NCBI RefSeq assembly: GCF_001307035.1
Contig: NZ_LKIU01000002.1
Location: 417,088-481,087 of the forward strand
DNA length: 64,000 bases
Source of the DNA: Arthrobacter sp. Edens01
GTDB taxonomy: Bacteria; Actinomycetota; Actinomycetes; Actinomycetales; Micrococcaceae
Reading direction: 5' to 3'
The position numbers and the translations under genes are program-made. How positions within the stretch are numbered: position 1 is the first letter of the stretch; every line of letters starts with the position of its first letter. Under the pieces are notes generated by a model. That model ran no database searches. It saw only the letters and a program-made list of their open reading frames with translations, and had not been told where the DNA came from. Below are positions 58,287-64,000 of the stretch, in pieces.

Positions 58287-58517
58287 CTGGAGGCCGGCGC
58301 TCAGGTTGCGGCGTCCTTCGGGCTGAAGGGGTTGCCTAGTCCGGGAGCCGGGAGCCGGGAGCCGGGAATCCCGGCAGCCCGGACGCCTCGCAGCCCGGAA
58401 GCCCTGAAGCCTCGCAGCCCGGTATCCCCGCCAGCCCTGCTGTGCTGTAGTCCAGTCTCGGTGCCGGTGCGTTTGCCGCCTTGCTGATGCAGCCCACGCT
58501 CTTGGCTGGTGACGGGC
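58287..58517. other. Intergenic region with short repeats between convergent tsaD and the HNH gene
   Basis: These 231 nt carry no gene. The centre (58341-58422) is a set of GC-rich direct repeats described separately. No U-tract terminator is visible for either gene. Confidence 0.5.
58341..58422. repeat. Short tandem and direct repeats
   Basis: Three perfect CCGGGAG heptamers plus a partial fourth occupy 58341-58367, ending in a CCGGGAATCCCGG palindrome. GCCTCGCAGCCCGG occurs at 58385-58398 and again at 58409-58422. Units are too short and uneven for a CRISPR array. Confidence 0.7.
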
Positions 58518-60506
58518 CTAGAAGGGCGGAGGGTCGTCCCCTGGACCTTTCGTAACCGGGCCCTGCCCTGGAGCTTTCGCAACCGAACTCCGCGACGCCG
58601 CGAACCGGTTGCTGCCGGTGTTCCCGTCTAGTAAGGAGTCCAGTGCGGGGTCTGTAGTGTAGGTGCGGCCGGTCGGTGAGTTCCATTCGATGGTTCCGGC
58701 CCTAGGCTGGCGTGCTTTCCAGTGCCCGAGGGTTTTGAAGCGGTGGTGCTTGGGGCAGAGGTGTTCCAAGTTCGCGTGATCGGTTGGCCCGCCGTGCGAG
58801 TAGGGCGTGGTGTGGTCGATCTCTGCGTTTGTGACTGCAACTGAGCACCCGGGAAAGCGGCAGGTGCCGTCCCTCGCCTGAAGCCAGCGTTTGAGCCCGG
58901 CAGGGATCCGCCGTGTCCGTCCCACGTTGAGAATTTCGCCGGTAGTGGGGTCTTGGAGCAGGGGTGTCCAGTGCAGGGCGTCAAGGATCATTGAGCGTGC
59001 GGTCTCGGGGGTGATGGGACCGTAGCCGCTGAGCTCCGCGCGGTTTTCATTTAGCCCGGCGAGGGTGTCTGCGCTGATCAGGACCATGACTTCGGTGCGG
59101 ACTTTGGAGCGGTACTGGTCCCGGTGCCTTTCGGCCCGTCGTGGACGCTTCCGTACCCGGCTGACATGAGAGCTGGAAGCATGGAGGTCTCCGGGAACGG
59201 AAGCCGCCCTAGGCCCGATGGCGGAATCGGAACCGGAGATCTGCGGACCGCCGGAAAGGGAAGTGGTTTCCAGCCCGGTGGGGAGGTCGGGACGGATGCC
59301 GGATGTCTCCGGAGCTCCGGGCGGGGTGGCAGACGGTTCGCCTTCGAGGAGGAGCTCGGCAAGGGTGTCGGCGCGGAGCTGGTCCATGGTCCGCGGATCA
59401 CCGGCTCGTTTCCCTGCTTTGGCAGCATCGGTAAGGGCAGCGAACATGGCCTGGCCCTTCTCCGCGGCGATGATCGCACTGAGGCAGGACATGCCGTCAG
59501 GCAGGGGCTGGAACGTCACCCGGCGCTTGTCCCTGGCTTGACGATGCCGGACAGGAATCAGATCCGGAAACCGGGATTCACGCAACCGCCGGGCACGGCG
59601 CCCGAACCCGGCGGCAGTCCGTCCCTCGGCAGCGGCCAGCAGATCCCGTTCAAACGCACCGCGCACACTCAGGACCGCGCCGGCATGAACATTGCCTGCT
59701 GTGGCCGCTTCGCCAGGCCCGTCCGATCCCGCTGCCGTGCCTGCCGGCGCTCCATCTGCCCCGCACGGTGCGTCTGCTCCGCCCGGGCCGTCCGGCCCGG
59801 ACTGCCCGGACCGTGCATTCGAGTCCTCGAGGCCAAGGTCCAGCTGACCGGACTCCCCATCAGACGGTGTACCGGCGCCAGTTGGTGCGGCAGCGTCTTC
59901 GGCATCTGCGTCGACCTCCGGTAACTCGGGGAAGTCGGTGGGCAGGTTCTGGGTTTCCTCCAGAATGATCCGGGCGTGCTGGAGCGCTATCCGTCCTTCG
60001 GCCAGCTGGGCCAGAGTCTGCGGCGCATCGGAGCAGAGGCGGGAAGATTCACTGATGAGTTGCATAGCGGTCATGTGCGGAATGTTCAGAACTGTGGATG
60101 CCTCGGCCGCGGCAAGGCTCATGGCCAGGGCGGGTTCTTCGCGTCCGGAGGCGTCGGCGATGTCGCGAGCGAAGAGCACTTCCAACCGGGCAGCAACCCG
60201 GGCCTGCTGGGCCTGCGCCCACGAGACCAACATGCCCAGACGCTGCAGAGCCGACACGGTCTCCTCATAGCTCAGCGACTCGGCCCCACGCAGCGACAAC
60301 CGACCGGAAAACCCCTCCGGCAGCGCCGGCACGGGGGTGTCATCGACCAGCGCCGGATCGGCGCAGAATACGGCGCCACCAGAAGCCGCAAACCTGGTGG
60401 CTGAACAGCTTGAGGATGAGGAGTCCGCACCCGGCACCCCGCCCGCGGCACCATCCTGTTCCCGGTCAATAGACCGGAAATCAGTGGTGTCCGAGGAGCG
60501 GTTCAT
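58518..60506 (-). CDS. DUF222/HNH endonuclease-domain protein
   Basis: A 662-residue protein of the actinobacterial 13E12-type family. The N-terminal DUF222 part (about 75-400) has long helices (QRLGMLVSWAQAQQARVAARLEVLFARDIADA) broken by a Gly/Ala/Pro-rich insert. The C-terminal HNH domain reads RDGTCRFPGCSVAVTNAEIDHTTPYSHGGPTDHANLEHLCPKHHRFKTLGHW, with all Cys and His of a zinc-stabilised HNH site. Members occur in many copies per genome; their function is not established. Complete frame, ATG 60506. Confidence 0.88.
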   Translation of the reverse strand: MNRSSDTTDFRSIDREQDGAAGGVPGADSSSSSCSATRFAASGGAVFCADPALVDDTPVPALPEGFSGRLSLRGAESLSYEETVSALQRLGMLVSWAQAQQARVAARLEVLFARDIADASGREEPALAMSLAAAEASTVLNIPHMTAMQLISESSRLCSDAPQTLAQLAEGRIALQHARIILEETQNLPTDFPELPEVDADAEDAAAPTGAGTPSDGESGQLDLGLEDSNARSGQSGPDGPGGADAPCGADGAPAGTAAGSDGPGEAATAGNVHAGAVLSVRGAFERDLLAAAEGRTAAGFGRRARRLRESRFPDLIPVRHRQARDKRRVTFQPLPDGMSCLSAIIAAEKGQAMFAALTDAAKAGKRAGDPRTMDQLRADTLAELLLEGEPSATPPGAPETSGIRPDLPTGLETTSLSGGPQISGSDSAIGPRAASVPGDLHASSSHVSRVRKRPRRAERHRDQYRSKVRTEVMVLISADTLAGLNENRAELSGYGPITPETARSMILDALHWTPLLQDPTTGEILNVGRTRRIPAGLKRWLQARDGTCRFPGCSVAVTNAEIDHTTPYSHGGPTDHANLEHLCPKHHRFKTLGHWKARQPRAGTIEWNSPTGRTYTTDPALDSLLDGNTGSNRFAASRSSVAKAPGQGPVTKGPGDDPPPF

Positions 60507-60781
60507 ACCCCAACACTCTCAGCTGCCACTGACATTTCAGGGCCCTAGATGGCCCTTTTCGGAGTCCTCGATTACGGGTCTCTCACCCGCTTTTCGCGGC
60601 CGGTATTCAGACGAATACGGGCAGACAGCCGCTACGTGCTGAGGAAGCGGAACGGCGGTACCAAGCTGTTTTGCTGGCACCGAACCCCTAAGCTCACAGC
60701 CAGGAAACGCGGAAAAGCGGGGAAAGGAACTGCCCCGGCCCCGGAGTTGAGCCGCGCCACCGACGCGGCCAAAACGGAAGG
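60507..60781. other. Intergenic region between two minus-strand genes
   Basis: These 275 nt hold no convincing gene; a plus-strand open frame at 60549-60785 has no protein-like features. It should contain the promoter of the HNH gene and the 3' end of the ligase transcript; neither a clear -10 nor a terminator was found. Confidence 0.4.
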
Positions 60782-61930
60782 CTAGCCCTCGCCGCGCAAC
60801 TGGGCGACGCCGTCGTGCACCACTGCACGCAGGTCGCCGCCGTTAGCCTCGGCCACACGGCGCTGGCGCTGGTAGCCCGCACCGCGTTCGATAATGCCCG
60901 CAACATCAGCGAGCTCGGCACTGCAGCCAAGCTTCTCGGCGACCGGAGCCAGACGCGGAAGCACGTCCTCCAGGAGGTGCTCGGTGACCAGCTTCTCGTT
61001 GCCGGCAGCATCGAGAATGATGATGGCATCGAGACCGTAGCGGGCAGCACGCCACTTGTTCTCCTGCACATGCCACGGGGGCATGGTCGGAATCGTTCCG
61101 CCATTGTCCAGAATGGTGGAGAACTCGTCGACCAGGCACTGGGTCAGCGCAGCGATGGCTCCGATATCGGTAGCGGTAGAGAGTCCGTCGCAGACGCGAA
61201 GCTCAATGGTTCCAAGCGCAGGAACCGGACGGATGTCCCACCGGATCTCACTGATCGAATCAATCACGCCGGTGGTGAACATGTCCTGTACATACGACTC
61301 GTACTCGGCCCAGGAACGGAACTGGAAAGGCAGTCCGGCAGTGGGAAGCTGCTGGAACATCAGCGCACGCTGGGATGCATAACCGGTATCGTCACCGGAC
61401 CAGAACGGAGAAGACGCGGACAAGGCCTGGAAATGCGGGAAGTAGTTCACCAGGCCATCCAGTACCGGCAGGACCTTGTCCCTGGAATCCAGACCGACAT
61501 GAACGTGAACACCGTAAATCAGCATCTGCTGGCCCCACCACTGGGTGCGGTCAATGAGCTTGGCGTAACGCTCCTTGTCCGTCACCGGCTGGGAACGCGG
61601 CACGGCAAAGGGATGGGTGCCGGCGCAGAACAGCTCCACACCCATCTCATCTGTGACCGCCCGGACGGCAGCCATGGAACGGGCAAGGTCAGCTTTCGCC
61701 TCAGCGACGGTAGAACAGATTCCGGTCACCAGTTCAACGGTGTTTTCAAGCAGTTCCTGCTTAATGTGCGGGTGCTCGTCGTCCGGGCTGAGATTCGGAT
61801 CATTGGCGTTCACTGCCCGCAGGACTTCGTCGGCTACCGAGAGCAGTTCACCGGACTCCCGGTCTACCAGGGCCAGTTCCCACTCGACCCCCAGGGTCGA
61901 CTGCGGTGAAGCTGCGAACTCAATATCCAA
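60782..61930 (-). CDS. YbdK-type carboxylate-amine ligase (glutamate-cysteine ligase 2 family)
   Basis: A 382-residue ATP-dependent ligase. TLGVEWELALVDRESGELL near the N-terminus, ENTVELVTGICSTVAEA, GTHPFAVP, VHVHVGLDSRDKVLPVLDGL, WDIRPVPALGTIELRVCDG and HVQENKWRAARYGLDA are family marks. Relatives join glutamate to cysteine weakly or other amines. The TTG at 61930 is chosen because AGGAG lies 5-6 nt upstream; the open extension to 62155 covers the divergent gene. Its true substrate in a mycothiol-using organism is uncertain. Confidence 0.85.
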   Translation of the reverse strand: MDIEFAASPQSTLGVEWELALVDRESGELLSVADEVLRAVNANDPNLSPDDEHPHIKQELLENTVELVTGICSTVAEAKADLARSMAAVRAVTDEMGVELFCAGTHPFAVPRSQPVTDKERYAKLIDRTQWWGQQMLIYGVHVHVGLDSRDKVLPVLDGLVNYFPHFQALSASSPFWSGDDTGYASQRALMFQQLPTAGLPFQFRSWAEYESYVQDMFTTGVIDSISEIRWDIRPVPALGTIELRVCDGLSTATDIGAIAALTQCLVDEFSTILDNGGTIPTMPPWHVQENKWRAARYGLDAIIILDAAGNEKLVTEHLLEDVLPRLAPVAEKLGCSAELADVAGIIERGAGYQRQRRVAEANGGDLRAVVHDGVAQLRGEG

Positions 61931-62065
61931 TACGTCTCCTGCTGTGCGCTTCGAAAGGTGTCTCCGGTTCCGCACCATTGCGTTCTTAGAGCTGACTTCA
62001 ATCGTAGCCCGGCTGTCAGCCTGCTCAGTCCCGCTGCGAAAGCTCCGTCGGAGGGTGCCGCACGC

Positions 62066-62071
62066 CATAAT
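62066..62071 (+). promoter_or_regulatory. Candidate -10 of a leaderless promoter
   Basis: CATAAT at 62066-62071, then 6 nt (GGAGCA) to ATG 62078. The GGAG is too close to the ATG to act as a ribosome site, favouring a leaderless start. Confidence 0.45.
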
Positions 62072-62077
62072 GGAGCA

Positions 62078-62890
62078 ATGCCGATCCTGAACAAAGACAT
62101 GACCCTGTGCATCTCCCTGGCAGCCCGCCCGAGCAACATCGGCACGCGGTTCCACAACTACCTGTACGAACAGCTGGGATTGAACTTTATCTACAAGGCC
62201 TTCGCACCCGCAGATCTGGCCCAGGCCGTGGCAGGCATCCGTGGCCTGCCTATCCGCGGAGCCGCCGTCTCGATGCCGTACAAGGAAGACGTCATTGCCT
62301 TCGTGGACCGCATGGATCCCTCCGCCGCGGCGATCGATTCAGTGAACACAATCGTCAATGACGACGGCGTCCTCACTGCCTACAACACCGACTACCTCGC
62401 GATCGCACGGCTGCTCGCGGACCACGAGGTCTCCCCGGCCGGCTCGGTGCTGCTGCGCGGTTCCGGCGGCATGGCCAAGGCCGTGGCCGCGGCACTGCGC
62501 GACGCCGGTTTTGGCGGTGTCACGATCGTGGCGCGCAATGAAGGCACGGGCAGGGCATTGGCGGACCTGTACGGGTTCAACTGGATCCCGGAACCCGGCG
62601 ATGCAACCGCGGACCTGCTCATCAACGTCACACCGCTGGGCATGGCAGGAGCCGACGAGGACATTCAGTCCTACGAAAACGAAACCATTGCCGCCGCGCA
62701 GACGGTGTTCGACGTCGTCGCCCTTCCCTCGGAGACGCCGCTGATCCGTGCCGCCCGTGCTGCCGGGAAGAAAGTCATTACCGGTGCTGAGGTCATCGCG
62801 ATCCAGGCCGAGGAACAGTTTGTGCTTTACACCGGAGTCCGCCCAGCGCCCGAGCAGGTGCGCGAAGCCAGCGAGTTTTCGCGCAGCTAG
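62078..62890 (+). CDS. Shikimate dehydrogenase-like protein (HI0607/SdhL type)
   Basis: A 270-residue NAD(P)-binding protein. It matches the divergent HI0607 group: NKDMTLCISLAARPSNIGTRFHNYLYEQLGLNFIYKAF, then RGAAVSMPYKEDVIAF (catalytic-type Lys), SVNTIVNDDG, AYNTD (Asp) and RGSGGMAKAVAAALRDAG (nucleotide loop). The paired Ser of the SxS shikimate-carboxylate site in AroE (PxxHSxSP) is replaced by ARPSN, so the substrate may be a shikimate relative and activity may be low. ATG 62078 is preferred over the open extension to 61958. Its stop shares CTAG with the convergent methyltransferase stop. Confidence 0.87.
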   Translation: MPILNKDMTLCISLAARPSNIGTRFHNYLYEQLGLNFIYKAFAPADLAQAVAGIRGLPIRGAAVSMPYKEDVIAFVDRMDPSAAAIDSVNTIVNDDGVLTAYNTDYLAIARLLADHEVSPAGSVLLRGSGGMAKAVAAALRDAGFGGVTIVARNEGTGRALADLYGFNWIPEPGDATADLLINVTPLGMAGADEDIQSYENETIAAAQTVFDVVALPSETPLIRAARAAGKKVITGAEVIAIQAEEQFVLYTGVRPAPEQVREASEFSRS

Positions 62891-64000
62891 CTTTCCACGG
62901 GGAAGGAAACGGGTTCGACGACGATCGCCACGCGGTCCTCACCAATCCGGGTGAGGACCAGGGTGGCTTTGTTCGGGCCCTTGCCTGAGCCGGTGAGCAG
63001 CTGCTTGCGCAGTTCTTCGGGAGTGACGGCCATACCGCGCTTCTTGATATCCAGGACCCCGATGTCGTTCGCACGGACCCAGGCCTTCAGCGCCTTGACG
63101 TTGTAGGGCCGGACTTCGAGGATCCGGTAGGCACGGGCGAACGGGGTCTCCATCAGTTCCGGTGCGGCAATGTAGGCGATGTGCGGATCCAGCAGGTGCC
63201 CGCCCAGGGAACGCGCGACGTCGGCCACCAGACCCGCGCGGATCACCGCGCCGTCGGGCTCATAAAGATAGCCTTCAGCCGGGCCGGTCCGTACGTCCTG
63301 TGCGCCTGGAACGTAGTCATCGTGCGAGGTCAGCTCCGCGGCACCATTGGGGCCGATGACCAATGCCGCGCGGCGAATGCCAGGACGGCGGAGTTCGTTG
63401 AACCACAGGGTGGCTTCGATGACGTCGCCGCCCACGGATACCCACTGGACTTCGCAGTTCGCCGGGACCGATTCATGCGGAATTCCCGGGCCAAGCTTCA
63501 CTCCAACGGGCATCCCGCGATCGGCGAGGGACTCCACAAAGGACAGGGGAGGGGAGAAGGCCTCCGGGTCAAAGATGCGGGAGGTGCCCGACGTCGACGT
63601 GGTACGCCGTGCGGGATCCAGCCACACGCCGTCGAATCCCGTCAGGTCGAAGGACTCCGCGTCCCCCTGCACTACCTTTGCTTCCGGCCAGGGCATGAGG
63701 TTGATGGTGGCCACGGCGGCAGTGATTTCATCAAGCTCGACGGCGGTGACCTGGCGGTCCAGCGTGGCCAGGGCCAGCGAGTCGGCGCCGATGCCGCAAC
63801 CCAGGTCGGCCACCTTTTCCAGACCCGCTTCCTGGTAGCGCTGGGCATGCAGGGCAGCGACGTTGAGGCGGGTGGCCTGTTCGAGGCCGGCCGGAGTGAA
63901 CAGCATGTGCTCGGCGAAGGGCCCGAACTTGGCGCGGGCCTTCATCCGCAGCTTGGCCTGGGTGAGGACGGCGGCAACGAGCTCGGGTGAGTGCCCGGCC
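62887..64000 (-). CDS. SAM-dependent methyltransferase with THUMP-like domain (5' end outside window)
   Basis: A partial gene of at least 371 codons. The frame stays open to the window edge (…GHSPELVAAVLTQAKLR), so ATG 63945 is internal. The methyltransferase core has VADLGCGIGADSLALATLDRQVTAVELDE (SAM loop) and GFDGVWLDPARRT; the C-terminal part (EVRPYNVKALKAWVRANDIGVLDIKKRGMAVTPEELRKQL) is the THUMP-like domain found on RNA-methylase relatives. Probably modifies RNA; the target is unknown. Tail-to-tail overlap with the shikimate-dehydrogenase-like gene. Confidence 0.88.
   Translation of the reverse strand, partial: AGHSPELVAAVLTQAKLRMKARAKFGPFAEHMLFTPAGLEQATRLNVAALHAQRYQEAGLEKVADLGCGIGADSLALATLDRQVTAVELDEITAAVATINLMPWPEAKVVQGDAESFDLTGFDGVWLDPARRTTSTSGTSRIFDPEAFSPPLSFVESLADRGMPVGVKLGPGIPHESVPANCEVQWVSVGGDVIEATLWFNELRRPGIRRAALVIGPNGAAELTSHDDYVPGAQDVRTGPAEGYLYEPDGAVIRAGLVADVARSLGGHLLDPHIAYIAAPELMETPFARAYRILEVRPYNVKALKAWVRANDIGVLDIKKRGMAVTPEELRKQLLTGSGKGPNKATLVLTRIGEDRVAIVVEPVSFPVES

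Noticed and set aside
58341-58422. Possible CRISPR array.
   Set aside because: Units are 7 and 14 nt, spacers are irregular and no cas genes are nearby.
60549-60785. 78-codon plus-strand frame between the HNH and ligase genes.
   Set aside because: No start context or protein features; it overlaps the 3' end of the minus-strand ligase gene.

Overview
The window is high-GC actinobacterial DNA, most likely from an Arthrobacter-like member of the Micrococcaceae. The family is inferred from gene order (str, S10, spc and alpha ribosomal clusters, then rplM-rpsI-glmM-coaA-glmS-acpS-nnr and alr-tsaE-tsaB-rimI-tsaD), from protein style (long Arg/Gly- or Ala/Glu-rich tails on S3, S5, L17 and L29), from frequent GTG/TTG starts, and from several genes that look leaderless (a TANNNT-like box 6-7 nt before the start codon). 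No rRNA, tRNA, CRISPR array or insertion sequence was recognised.

Layout. 1-4326: end of rpsL, then rpsG, fusA and tuf. 4379-10741 (minus strand): a three-gene metabolic operon placed between tuf and rpsJ, encoding an EPSP-synthase-like/acyl-CoA-ligase fusion, an acyl-CoA dehydrogenase and a FadH-type dienoyl-CoA reductase. It resembles the shikimate-to-cyclohexanecarboxyl-CoA (chc/ans/plm) starter-unit pathways of Streptomyces and is the most interesting metabolic find. 10963-11091: a tiny leaderless membrane protein. 11633-24440: the S10 and spc operons (rpsJ to rplO), then secY-adk-map. 24471-30102: accessory block (CtaG-like and DUF2243 membrane proteins on minus; a Ugp-type ABC importer with a glycerophosphodiesterase on plus). 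30291-35764: infA, rpmJ, rpsM, rpsK, rpoA, rplQ, truA, rplM and rpsI.

35765-36343 holds a run of terminators with a 70-bp tandem repeat. 36344-43117 carries amino-sugar, CoA and repair housekeeping genes (glmM, mscL, coaA, glmS, acpS, nnr). 43174-49423 is a glgX-treY-treZ operon converting glycogen-type glucan to trehalose. 49484-52824: aldo/keto reductase, GNAT, alr, tsaE. 52917-55975: five tightly overlapping genes that split tsaE from tsaB. They look like a type VII secretion (WXG100/polymorphic toxin) cassette: a small YxxxD protein, a WXG protein with a glycine-zipper C-terminus, a small membrane protein that could be its immunity partner, and two proteins of unclear role. 56039-58286: tsaB-rimI-tsaD. 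58518-60506: a DUF222/HNH protein. The window closes with a YbdK-type carboxylate-amine ligase, an HI0607-type shikimate-dehydrogenase-like protein and a methyltransferase running off the end.

The translation genes are co-directional and tightly packed, often with 4-nt stop/start overlaps. The accessory blocks are bounded by hairpins at convergent junctions, as expected for cargo inserted into a conserved backbone.
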